The notes beneath the pieces were generated by a model. It had not been told where the DNA came from. It was given only the letters and a program-made list of their open reading frames with translations, and ran no database searches. From the NCBI GenBank assembly GCA_022822125.1, contig JAJECF010000114.1, positions 1 to 8,880 of the forward strand: a DNA stretch of 8,880 nucleotides, in the 5' to 3' direction. The translations under genes were made by a program, and so were the position numbers. Positions 1-7,230 of the stretch are shown piece after piece; the stretch's first letter is position 1; each line of letters starts with the position of its first letter. This stretch comes from Alphaproteobacteria bacterium. GTDB taxonomy: Bacteria > Pseudomonadota > Alphaproteobacteria > Bin95.

Positions 1-579
1 GGCGTCGATGACCTGCCAGTATTCGTTGTAGGTCATGGTCGAGATGCAGGCGGCCTGGCCCTGCAGGATCGGATCGACATTGAAGCCCTGCTTCAGGACG
101 GTCACGCCTTCAGCGCTGCCGTCGGTCGGGATGCCGAGCTGGCTCATCCAGGACAGGAAGGGATACTCGTTGCCGAAGAACCAGACGCCGATGGTCTTGC
201 CCCGGAAATCCTCCGGCGTCTTGATGCCGGTGTCCTTGCGGCAGGTCAGCATCATGCCCGACCGCTTGAACGGCTGGGCGATGTTGACCAGCGGCAGGCC
301 CTTCTCGCGCGTGGCGAGCGCCGAGGGCATCCAGTCGAGGATCACGTCCGCACCGCCGCCGGCCAGCACCTGGGGAGGCGCGATGTCGGGACCGCCCGCC
401 TTGATTTCGACCTCCAGCCCTTCCTCGGCGTAAAAGCCCTTGTCGGCGGCTACGTAGTAGCCGGCGAACTGGGCCTGTGTGACCCATTTGAGCTGAAGCG
501 TGACCTTGTCGGCCGCCTGCGCAAGGCCGGCCGACAGGGCGAACATCGCCGCCGCTGCAAAGATTGCTGTCCTTCTCAT
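1..579 (-). CDS. ABC transporter substrate-binding protein, NMT1/THI5-like (partial, C-terminus beyond window)
   Basis: This is the periplasmic binding protein of the importer encoded just upstream. The first 193 residues are visible and the frame is still open at position 1. Residues 1-22 form a Sec signal peptide: basic MRRT, an Ala-rich hydrophobic core, and a likely cut after AQA before ADKVTL. The mature start has the family pattern LKWVTQAQFAGYYVA followed by KGFY and EGLEV (about 28-62), typical of the THI5/ThiY/NMT1 group. Further on are GGGADVILDW (81-90), KTPEDFRGKTIGVW (128-141) and YNEYWQ (184-189). A GGGAGA ribosome site five bases upstream supports the start. Family members bind hydroxymethylpyrimidine, pyrimidines, riboflavin or sulfonates. 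The hydrolase neighbours favour a pyrimidine or hydantoin-like ligand, but that is inference. It follows the second permease by 36 bases and is probably last or near-last in the operon. Confidence 0.92.
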   Translation of the reverse strand, partial: MRRTAIFAAAAMFALSAGLAQAADKVTLQLKWVTQAQFAGYYVAADKGFYAEEGLEVEIKAGGPDIAPPQVLAGGGADVILDWMPSALATREKGLPLVNIAQPFKRSGMMLTCRKDTGIKTPEDFRGKTIGVWFFGNEYPFLSWMSQLGIPTDGSAEGVTVLKQGFNVDPILQGQAACISTMTYNEYWQVIDA

Positions 580-615
580 GTCGCTCTCCCTGGCAATGAA
601 GCGTTGCGGTTGCCG

Positions 616-1452
616 CTATCCCCGGATCGACGGATGCCAATGGGTGACGGTCCGCTCGACCAGCGCTACGCAACCATAGAATGCCGATCCTGCGAAGGCC
701 GCAACCGCAATCTCGGCCCAGACCATGTCGAGCGCCATGCGGCCGATCTCGGTCGAGATGCGGAATCCCATCCCCACGATCGGCGTCCCGAAAAACTCTG
801 CAACGATCGCCCCGATAAGCGCAAGGGTGGTGCAGATCTTCAGCCCGTTGAAAATGAAGGGGCCGGCCGCGGGCAGGCGCAGCTTCCAGAGCGTCTGCCA
901 GTAGCCTGCCGCATAGGTGCGCATCAGGTCCCGCTGCATGGGCTCGGCCATGCGCAGCCCCTCTATGGTGTTCACCAGCATCGGGAAAAAGCACATCACC
1001 ACGACCACGGCCGCCTTCGACTGCCAGTCGAAGCCGAACCACATCACCATGATCGGCGCGATCCCGACGATCGGCAGGGCCGCTGCGAGATTGCCCATGG
1101 GCAGGAGACCCCGTTGCAGGAAGGGAGACCGGTCGATAGCGACGGCCGTCAGGAACGCCGCGCCGCATCCCATGGCGTAGCCCGGCAGAACCGACCGGAT
1201 CACCGTCTGGACGAAATCGGCCCACAGGACCGGCAGGTTGGCGGCGAATGCGCCCGAGATCGCCGAGGGCGCCGGCAGGATGACCGCCGGCACCTCCAGG
1301 CCGCGCACCAGTCCCTCCCAGATCGCCAGCAGTGAAATGCCGAAGATTACAGGCGTCAGAAGGCGCGTCAGCGGGCTCCGCCGCCGCGCGAGCAAAATGT
1401 TGACAGCCCATCCGCCGAGCCAGGCGGCAATCGCGATGGCGACCCAGCTCAT
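616..1452 (-). CDS. ABC transporter permease (second membrane subunit)
   Basis: A 278-residue BPD_transp_1-type inner-membrane permease of the SsuC/TauC/ThiX kind. Hydrophobic segments lie near residues 2-21, 32-49, 90-105, 117-138, 147-165, 201-220 and 245-264. The cytoplasmic EAA-type loop that docks the ATPase is seen around 176-199, with DLMRTYAAGYWQTLWKL followed by LP and P. Its ATG overlaps the TGA of the preceding permease in the four bases ATGA (1449-1452), which points to translational coupling and a fixed stoichiometry. The open frame extends far upstream of this ATG, but that extension is only an antiparallel-frame shadow of the other permease. It probably pairs with that permease as a heterodimer around the ATPase. 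The substrate is not readable from the sequence; context suggests a pyrimidine or hydantoin. Confidence 0.93.
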   Translation of the reverse strand: MSWVAIAIAAWLGGWAVNILLARRRSPLTRLLTPVIFGISLLAIWEGLVRGLEVPAVILPAPSAISGAFAANLPVLWADFVQTVIRSVLPGYAMGCGAAFLTAVAIDRSPFLQRGLLPMGNLAAALPIVGIAPIMVMWFGFDWQSKAAVVVVMCFFPMLVNTIEGLRMAEPMQRDLMRTYAAGYWQTLWKLRLPAAGPFIFNGLKICTTLALIGAIVAEFFGTPIVGMGFRISTEIGRMALDMVWAEIAVAAFAGSAFYGCVALVERTVTHWHPSIRG

Positions 1453-2312
1453 CGCGCCTGTCCCGTGCGGCCCAGCACCGCACGCTGCGCCACCCCGATC
1501 ACGCCGACCATAAGCGCGGCGCATATCGCGGCGCCGAAGAGCGCGGACCAGATAATCAGCACCTGGCCGTAATAGCTGCCGTTCAGCATCCGCGCCCCGA
1601 AGCCGCCCTGGCTGCCGGTCGGCAGTTCGCCGATGATCGCGCCCACGAGCGCAATGGCGATGGCGATCTTGAGGGATGCGAAGAGATAGGGCAGCGAAGA
1701 GGGCCAGCGCAGCTTCCAGAAGACCTGCCAGGCGGACGCATTGTAGGTGCGCATCAGGTCCAGCTGCATGTTGTCGGGCGCGCGCAGCCCCTTCACCATG
1801 CCGACCGCTACCGGGAAGAAGCTGAGATAGGCTGAGATCGCCGCCTTCGCGATCAGCCCCGAGATCCCGATATTGTAAAGCACGACGATAATCATCGGCG
1901 CGATGGCGAGAATGGGCACGGTCTGGCTGGAGATGACCCAAGGCATGACCGAGAGGTCCATCGCCCGGTTGTGAACGATCCCGACCGCCAGCAGGATCCC
2001 GAGTCCGACGCCCATGGCGAAGCCCAGCAGGGTCGCCGAAAGCGTGATCCAGCCGTGATAGACGAGGCTGCGCTTGGATGTGATGCGCTTGTTCGCCGTG
2101 GTCTCCCAGATCTCGGCGGCGACCTGGTGGGGGGCGGGCAGAACGGGGCGCTCCTGGGACATCGTCGCCGGGATAGTCTCCGCCCAGCCGATCTCGACGC
2201 CCTTGCGGGCGGCCTGGTCGCGCTCCCACTTGGCGTTCAGGCCGACGGCGCCGACATACCAGACCGCCACGATGGCAAGGCAGATCGCCGCAATCGAAAG
2301 GACGGTCCGCAT
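1449..2312 (-). CDS. ABC transporter permease (first membrane subunit)
   Basis: A 287-residue inner-membrane permease, paralogous to the next gene. An N-terminal membrane anchor (about 4-24) is followed by a roughly 65-residue polar stretch, presumably periplasmic, containing LPAPHQVAAEIWE, then five or so membrane segments (about 91-112, 123-146, 151-172, 210-228 and 250-278). The EAA-type ATPase-contact loop is at about 186-209 (DLMRTYNASAWQVFWKL, then P and P). The long polar insert after the first segment is seen in the first permease of THI5/NMT1-type importers. The ATG at 2312 has only a weak Shine-Dalgarno match. The gene begins 45 bases after the ATPase stop, in the same reading frame, and the space contains a strong GGAGG with no usable start codon close by. 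The start is therefore slightly uncertain. Confidence 0.92.
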   Translation of the reverse strand: MRTVLSIAAICLAIVAVWYVGAVGLNAKWERDQAARKGVEIGWAETIPATMSQERPVLPAPHQVAAEIWETTANKRITSKRSLVYHGWITLSATLLGFAMGVGLGILLAVGIVHNRAMDLSVMPWVISSQTVPILAIAPMIIVVLYNIGISGLIAKAAISAYLSFFPVAVGMVKGLRAPDNMQLDLMRTYNASAWQVFWKLRWPSSLPYLFASLKIAIAIALVGAIIGELPTGSQGGFGARMLNGSYYGQVLIIWSALFGAAICAALMVGVIGVAQRAVLGRTGQAR

Positions 2313-2357
2313 CAGCGCCGTCCCGAAGCCGGCCGGAACGCGGCGCGCGCGGCCTCC

Positions 2358-3143
2358 TCAGTCATCGTAGCTGTGTCCCGTGCGCAGGCCTTCGCGCACC
2401 CGCGCGGCCAGCTCCAGAAAGGCCGCGCTCTCGCGTATGTCGAGAGGGCGCTCCGCCGGCAACGGGCTTTCGATCACGTCTATAATTCGTCCGGGCCTCG
2501 GGCTCATCACCACGATCTTGGTCGAGAGATAGACCGCCTCCGGGATCGAATGGGTGACGAAACAGACTGTCTTGCCGGTGCGCGCGTGAAGCGCCAGCAA
2601 TTGCTCGTTCAGGTGGTCCCGCACGATTTCGTCGAGCGCGCCGAAGGGCTCGTCCATCAGCAGCAGGTCGGCATCGAAGGCGAGCGCGCGCGCGATCGAG
2701 GCCCGTTGCTGCATGCCCCCCGAAAGCTGCCAGGGGAACATGCGGCCGAAATCGCCGAGGCCGACAAGATCGAGAACGCGCCTGACCCGCTCGACCCGCT
2801 CATGCGCCGGATAGCCCATGACCTCCAGAGGCAGGCGGACATTCTTCTCGATGGTGCGCCAGGGATACAGCCCGGCCGCCTGGAACACATAGCCATAGGC
2901 GCGGCTCAACCGCGCTTCCCTGGGCGTCATTCCGTTGACGGCGATGGCGCCGCCCGTCGGCTGCTCAAGGTCCGCGATCACGCGCAGCAGCGTCGTCTTC
3001 CCGCAGCCCGAAGGCCCGATGAAGCTGACGAATTCGCCGGGCGCCACCTGAAGATCGACATTCGACAGCGCGTGAACGGGCCCGCTCTTGGTCTGGAAGA
3101 CCAGATCGAGCGAAGACGCGACTATCGCGCCTGCACGACTCAT
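2358..3143 (-). CDS. ABC transporter ATP-binding protein
   Basis: A 261-residue nucleotide-binding subunit that powers the importer from the cytoplasmic side. All catalytic motifs are intact: Walker A GPSGCGKTT (43-51), Q-loop glutamine in VFQAA (Q88), signature LSGGMQQR (140-147), Walker B LLLMDE (160-165), D-loop ALD (169-171) and switch histidine in CFVTHS (H198). Length and the motif LMDEPFGALDE fit the TauB/SsuB/ThiZ subgroup. There is no extra C-terminal regulatory domain, so this is a plain importer ATPase. It starts 61 bases after the dihydropyrimidinase stop. The upstream Shine-Dalgarno is poor (GGCGG-like), but no alternative start codon is in frame between the genes. It lies directly between the catabolic enzymes and the permeases, which ties transport to the degradation pathway. 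Confidence 0.95.
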   Translation of the reverse strand: MSRAGAIVASSLDLVFQTKSGPVHALSNVDLQVAPGEFVSFIGPSGCGKTTLLRVIADLEQPTGGAIAVNGMTPREARLSRAYGYVFQAAGLYPWRTIEKNVRLPLEVMGYPAHERVERVRRVLDLVGLGDFGRMFPWQLSGGMQQRASIARALAFDADLLLMDEPFGALDEIVRDHLNEQLLALHARTGKTVCFVTHSIPEAVYLSTKIVVMSPRPGRIIDVIESPLPAERPLDIRESAAFLELAARVREGLRTGHSYDD

Positions 3144-3204
3144 CGCGGACCGCCGCCGCGACTGCCGCGAAGCGTCCGAACGGGCCGTCTCGCGCCGGCC
3201 GGGC

Positions 3205-4665
3205 TCAAACCCCGCTCGGGATGTTCAGCGGGTTGCGCTCGACCTTGCGCGGCGCGGTCAGCGCTTTCCAGCGGGCGAGGGCCTCATGGACAGCGGGGAA
3301 CGCCCGGCGCCGCACGAACCGCCCGCGGCCGGGGCGGGGCTGCGAGTTCTTGCCGTATTCCCAGACCACCTCGCCGCGGCTCAGCGTATAGCGCGCCTGC
3401 GCCGAGACCTCGATGCCCTCGAAGACGTTGTAGTCGATGATCGACTTCTGGGCGGTGGCGGAGATCGTCTTCCTGATCTTCGGGTCCCAGACCACGACAT
3501 CGGCATCCGCCCCTTCGACGAGCGCGCCCTTCTTCGGATAGACATTGAGTATCTTGGCGATGTTGGTGGAGGTGACCGCCACGAACTCATTGGGCGTGAG
3601 CCGCCCGGTATCGACGCCTTTAGTCCAGAGCACCGGCATCCGGTCTTCCAGCCCCCCGGTCCCGTTGGGGATCATCGGAAAGCCGGCCAGCCCCATGCGC
3701 TTCTGGTCCGTTGTGAAGGCGGCGTGGTCGGTGGCCACCACCTGCAGCGACCCTGCCGCCAGCCCGTTCCAGAGCCCGTCCTGATGCGCCTTGCCGCGGA
3801 AGGGCGGCGACATGACCCGCTGCGCGGCATAGTCCCAGTCCTGGTCGAAATACTCCGACTCGTCGAGCGTGAGATGCTGGATCAGCGGCTCGCCATAGAC
3901 CCGCATGCCCTTCTGGCGCGCGCGCCTGATCGCCTCATGCGCCTGCTCGCAGGAGACATGCACGATGTAGAGCGGCACGCCCGCCGCATCGGCGATCATG
4001 ATGGCGCGGTTCGCAGCCTCGCCCTCCACCTCCGGCGGGCGCGAATGGGCGTGGCCCTCGGGCCCGGTCAGGCCTTGCTCCATGTATTTTTCCTGGAGCG
4101 CCGCCACGATGTCGCCGTTCTCGGCATGGACGAGCGGCATCGCGCCGAGCGCGGCGCAGCGCCGGAACGAGGCGAACATCTCGTCATCCTCGATCATCAG
4201 CGCGCCCTTGTAGGCCATGAAGTGCTTGAAGGTATTGATGCCGCGCTTCACGACCTCGGCCATCTCGTCGTGGATCCGCTCGTTCCAGTCCACGATGGCG
4301 CAGTGGTAGCCGATATCGACGCAGATCTGGTCCTTCGACTTGGCGTCCCAGGAATCGACGGCGCTCAGCAGCGAGCCGTCCTCGCCGGGCAGCACGAAAT
4401 CGACCAGCATGGTCGTCCCGCCTGTCGCCGCCGCCCAGGTGCCGGACTCGAAGGTCTCGGCGGCGGTCGTGCCCATGAAGGGCATTTCCAGATGGGTGTG
4501 CGGGTCGATGCCGCCGGGGATGACATAGGCCTCCGAGGCGTCGACGACCTCGTCGCCCGCCAGGTTCTCGCCGATAGCGGCGATCTTCTCGCCCTCGATC
4601 AGGACATCGGCCTTCCAGGTCCGGTCGGCGGTAAGGACAGTGCCGCCCTTGATGACTTTGCTCAT
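3205..4665 (-). CDS. hydA: Dihydropyrimidinase / D-hydantoinase-type cyclic amidohydrolase
   Basis: A 486-residue amidohydrolase-superfamily enzyme expected to open 5,6-dihydropyrimidines (dihydrouracil, dihydrothymine) or 5-substituted hydantoins to N-carbamoyl amino acids in the cytoplasm. The binuclear metal site is complete: H56 and H58 in DPHTHLE, the lysine that is carboxylated in this family (K147 in FKHFMAYKG), H180 in VHAENGD, H236 in IVHVSCEQA and D313 in ATDHAAF. Y152, in the same FMAYKG stretch, aligns by spacing with the substrate-binding tyrosine of characterised hydantoinases. NGTGGLEDRMP (334-344) is also typical. Length is normal for the family. A GGAGA ribosome site six bases upstream supports the ATG at 4665. 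The beta-ureidopropionase-like gene upstream and the transporter downstream fit pyrimidine catabolism; sequence alone does not exclude hydantoin as the true substrate. Confidence 0.95.
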   Translation of the reverse strand: MSKVIKGGTVLTADRTWKADVLIEGEKIAAIGENLAGDEVVDASEAYVIPGGIDPHTHLEMPFMGTTAAETFESGTWAAATGGTTMLVDFVLPGEDGSLLSAVDSWDAKSKDQICVDIGYHCAIVDWNERIHDEMAEVVKRGINTFKHFMAYKGALMIEDDEMFASFRRCAALGAMPLVHAENGDIVAALQEKYMEQGLTGPEGHAHSRPPEVEGEAANRAIMIADAAGVPLYIVHVSCEQAHEAIRRARQKGMRVYGEPLIQHLTLDESEYFDQDWDYAAQRVMSPPFRGKAHQDGLWNGLAAGSLQVVATDHAAFTTDQKRMGLAGFPMIPNGTGGLEDRMPVLWTKGVDTGRLTPNEFVAVTSTNIAKILNVYPKKGALVEGADADVVVWDPKIRKTISATAQKSIIDYNVFEGIEVSAQARYTLSRGEVVWEYGKNSQPRPGRGRFVRRRAFPAVHEALARWKALTAPRKVERNPLNIPSGV

Positions 4666-4738
4666 TCGAAGTCTCCGCTACATCTCATTCCCGGGGGGCC
4701 GCGGCGCCTCGGCCTGCCCGCAATCGCCGGGGTCCGCC

Positions 4739-5989
4739 TCAATCCAGAAGTTCCGCGGTCTCCACCACGGCGTGAAAGAGCACGTCGCAGCCCCGGGCCG
4801 CCCATTCCGGCGTGATTTCCTCGGCTTCATTGTGGCTCAGTCCGTCCACGCAGGGGCACATCACCATCGCCGCGGGCGCGATCTGGTTGATCCAGCAGGC
4901 GTCGTGGCCGGCACCCGAGACGATATCCATATGGGAATATCCCAGCCGCTCGGCCGCATCGCGGACGGCCGTGACGCAGCCATGATGGAATTCGGGCGGG
5001 TCGAAACTGCCCACGATCTCCGTCTCGATTTCGCAGCCCAGCGCCTCGCAGAGCGCGGGCGCCTTCTCCATGACCTCGGCCACCATGCCTTCGAGCGTTT
5101 CCAGCACATGGCTGCGGAAGTCGATGGTGCATACGACCCGGCCCGGGATGATGTTGCGCGAGTTCGGATAAACATCGACATGCCCGATGGCGCCGACCGC
5201 GTTGGGCTGGTGCTTCATCGCGACTTCGTGGACCAGCTCGGTTATCTGCGCGAGCCCGCGCCCGGCATTCCGGCGCATCCGCATGGGCGTGGAGCCGGTA
5301 TGGCTTTCCTTGCCGGTTATCCGGCATTCGATCCAGCGGAGCCCCTGGCCGTGGGTGACGACGCCGATATCGCACTCCTCGGCCTCCAGGATAGGCCCTT
5401 GCTCGATATGCAGCTCGAAATAGGCGTGCATCTTCCGCGCGCCGGTCTCTTCCTCGCCACGCCAGCCGATGCGCTCGAGTTCGTCGCCGAAGCGCTTGCC
5501 GTCCGCGTCCGTCAGGCCGTAGGCCCAGTCCTGGGTGTGGACGCCGGCGAACACGCCCGATGCCAGCATGGGCGGTGCGTAGCGCGTCCCTTCCTCATTG
5601 GTCCAGTTGATGACCACGATCGGGCGCTTCGTCCTGATTCCCAGCTCGTTGAGGGTCCGCACGATTTCGAGCCCCCCGAGCACGCCGAGCACGCCGTCAT
5701 ACTTGCCGCCGGTCGGCTGCGTATCGAGATGGCTGCCCACGAAGACCGGCAATGCGTCGGGGTCGGTTCCGGCCCGCGTTGCGAACATGTTGCCCATCTG
5801 GTCGAGGCCCATCTCGCAGCCGGCCGCCTCGCACCATTGCTGGAACAGCGCGCGGCCTACGCCGTCCTCGTCGGTCAGCGTCTGGCGGTTGTTGCCGCCG
5901 GCCACGCCGGGACCGATCTTCGCCATCTCCATCAGGCTGTCCCAAAGCCGCTCGCCGTTGATTTTCAGGTTCTCACCGGGGGCGGGCAT
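4739..5989 (-). CDS. Zn-dependent N-carbamoyl-amino-acid amidohydrolase (beta-ureidopropionase-like, M20 family)
   Basis: A 416-residue M20/AllC-AmaB-type hydrolase that should remove the carbamoyl group from N-carbamoyl-beta-alanine (or a related N-carbamoyl amino acid), releasing the amino acid, CO2 and NH3. This is the step after dihydropyrimidinase. Metal ligands are visible: H87 in GSHLDTQ, D98 in GGKYDG, glutamate of NEEGTRY (132-133), H194 in ELHIEQGP and H387 in DGLSHNEAEE. The dimerisation/substrate region carries NSRNIIPG (277-284) and SGAGHDA (358-364). HLDTQPTGGKYDG looks more like bacterial beta-ureidopropionases than L-carbamoylases, which tend to have a different second half; this is a judgement from memory. 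The start at 5989 has GAGG five bases upstream. The frame stays open to 6217, but that part reads as non-protein-like Ser/Arg-rich sequence overlapping the LLM gene. Confidence 0.93.
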   Translation of the reverse strand: MPAPGENLKINGERLWDSLMEMAKIGPGVAGGNNRQTLTDEDGVGRALFQQWCEAAGCEMGLDQMGNMFATRAGTDPDALPVFVGSHLDTQPTGGKYDGVLGVLGGLEIVRTLNELGIRTKRPIVVINWTNEEGTRYAPPMLASGVFAGVHTQDWAYGLTDADGKRFGDELERIGWRGEEETGARKMHAYFELHIEQGPILEAEECDIGVVTHGQGLRWIECRITGKESHTGSTPMRMRRNAGRGLAQITELVHEVAMKHQPNAVGAIGHVDVYPNSRNIIPGRVVCTIDFRSHVLETLEGMVAEVMEKAPALCEALGCEIETEIVGSFDPPEFHHGCVTAVRDAAERLGYSHMDIVSGAGHDACWINQIAPAAMVMCPCVDGLSHNEAEEITPEWAARGCDVLFHAVVETAELLD

Positions 5990-6092
5990 GGGCACCTCAT
6001 TCTCTGGATCGCCGGGCGAACCGGACGCTATCAAGCTCCTTGGGCCGGTCAAGCGGAAAGTAGGGCCGGGCAAGGCTGGATCCGCTGTTCGA

Positions 6093-7094
6093 CTACCGGA
6101 ATGCGGGAATGATCGACCGGCCGTATTCGGCGATGATTCCCTCCTCGTCGCCATTGTCGAGGTAGATGTTGAACTGGGTGACGCCCGCCGCCCGGAGCTC
6201 CTCCAGCTTGGCGACATGCTCGTCCGGCGTTCCGAGCACGCTGAACCCGTCGATGATGTCGTCCGTGATGAAGTCGAGAAACGGGTTGTCGCTCTGCCCG
6301 TGCCGCGAATAGTCGTAACCCCTGCGGCCTTTGATGTAAGCGGTCAGCGCGGGCGGAATGTCCTCGCGGTCCGTGCCGTATCTCTCGACGATGTCCGCCA
6401 CATGATTGCCGACCATTGCCGGGAACCAGCGGGTGGCTTCCCGGCAGGTTTTCCTGTCGCCGAAAAAGGCGGGCGCGGCGGACATGACGCGGTAATTCGA
6501 CATGTCCCGCCCGGCTTCCCTGCCCGCGGCGATCGCCTGGTCGGCCAGCCATTTGCAGATCGAGGGCTCGGCGATCTGGAGGATCAGCCCGTCGCCCACG
6601 CGCCCGGCCGAATTCAGCGCCCGGGGGCCATAGGCGGCAACCCAGACCGGGAGCTCGTAGCCCGTCGCCCAGGGGAATTGCATCGGGTTCGGCACATTGC
6701 CGTACTGGACTTCCTCGCCGCGCACGAGCGCGCGCACGACCTGGATGAACTCCTCCATCCGGGCGAGCGAGGAAGGCCTGTTGCCCATCACGCGCACCGC
6801 ACTGTCGCCGCGGCCGACGCCTATGTCGAACCGGTCGTTCGACTGCAACGCCAGCGAGCCGAAGAGCGAGGCCGCCGCGGACCAGTCGCGCGTGTTCGGG
6901 TTGGTGACGCAGGGGCCGAGGCGGAGCGTTTTCGTGTGCTCCATGCACATGGCCATCGCCGGGTAGCTCTCCCGCCAGAGGATGTGGCTGTCGTAGAACC
7001 AGCAATAGGCGAACCCCGCGTCCTCGGCCTGCTTCACCAGGGCGCGCGCGCGGTCGGGCTCGATGAATCCCTTGAAAGTGATGCCGAATTCCAT
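6093..7094 (-). CDS. LLM-class (luciferase-like) flavin-dependent oxidoreductase
   Basis: A 333-residue bacterial-luciferase-fold TIM-barrel protein, probably reducing or oxygenating a small molecule with FMNH2 or another reduced deazaflavin/flavin. Family features are MEFGITFKGF with a following KQAEDAGFAYCWFYDSH (21-37), LRLGPCVTNP (57-66), DRFDIGVGRGDSA (87-99), LPVWVAAYGPRAL (148-160), GRVGDGLIL (164-172) and the C-terminal VLGTPDEHVAKLEELRAAGV (286-305). It resembles the proteobacterial family often labelled F420-dependent (CPS_4206-like), but no cofactor biosynthesis gene is visible here and FMN is at least as likely. It is not RutA: it lacks that protein's length and characteristic motifs. 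The start at 7094 has GGGAGG five bases upstream. It is the first gene of the operon, 103 bases ahead of the amidohydrolase, so a role in the same pathway is inferred. The substrate is unknown. Confidence 0.9.
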   Translation of the reverse strand: MEFGITFKGFIEPDRARALVKQAEDAGFAYCWFYDSHILWRESYPAMAMCMEHTKTLRLGPCVTNPNTRDWSAAASLFGSLALQSNDRFDIGVGRGDSAVRVMGNRPSSLARMEEFIQVVRALVRGEEVQYGNVPNPMQFPWATGYELPVWVAAYGPRALNSAGRVGDGLILQIAEPSICKWLADQAIAAGREAGRDMSNYRVMSAAPAFFGDRKTCREATRWFPAMVGNHVADIVERYGTDREDIPPALTAYIKGRRGYDYSRHGQSDNPFLDFITDDIIDGFSVLGTPDEHVAKLEELRAAGVTQFNIYLDNGDEEGIIAEYGRSIIPAFR

Positions 7095-7230
7095 CTTTTC
7101 CTCCCGGGCAGTTTGGCGTCCGGCGCCTCGGACCGGCAACCGCCGACCGGCTTGGCGGGAATGGTAGTGTATAGGCGGTTTGTCCGCCAAGCTGGCCTCC
7201 GGGCCATCCGCCGCGAACGGGAGGCCGTCG
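7095..7230. promoter_or_regulatory. Divergent intergenic control region between the catabolic operon and the FAD oxidoreductase
   Basis: The 136 bases between two divergently read genes must hold both promoters. Ribosome sites are clear at both ends: GGGAGG on the minus strand at 7100-7105 (spacing 5) and GGGAGG on the plus strand at 7219-7224 (spacing 6). A TATACA hexamer on the minus strand (7168-7173), overlapped by TATAGG on the plus strand (7170-7175), is the only AT-rich -10-like patch. Neither has a convincing -35 at normal spacing, so activator-dependent promoters are possible. The patch lies inside an inverted repeat listed separately. Confidence 0.55.
7150..7192. repeat. Inverted repeat GCTTGGCGG / CCGCCAAGC, putative operator
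   Basis: Perfect 9-base arms at 7150-7158 and 7184-7192 flank a 25-base spacer. A second, nested 5-base palindrome, GGCGG (7174-7178) with TTTGT loop and CCGCC (7184-7188), shares the right arm. The TTGGCGG motif thus occurs in several phased copies around the AT-rich -10-like patch. Such an arrangement fits a regulator binding site controlling both divergent units. GC-rich DNA yields short palindromes by chance, so this is a candidate only. No regulator gene is visible in the window. Confidence 0.4.

Noticed and set aside
1453..2229. N-terminal extension of the second permease frame to 537 residues
   Set aside because: The extension is out-of-frame translation of the first permease; the ATGA overlap at 1449-1452 gives the natural start.
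6041..6052. Internal promoter (TTGACC on the minus strand) before the amidohydrolase gene
   Set aside because: The hexamer 17 bases downstream (AGCGTC) does not resemble a -10 box.
6030..6075. Repeated GGGCCGG motifs between the LLM and amidohydrolase genes as a terminator or repeat element
   Set aside because: The copies are direct, short and GC-rich, form no stem with a T-tract, and are likely chance.
6093..7094. Identification of the LLM protein as RutA pyrimidine monooxygenase
   Set aside because: Length and N-terminal motifs differ from RutA as remembered, and no rutB-rutF partner is present.
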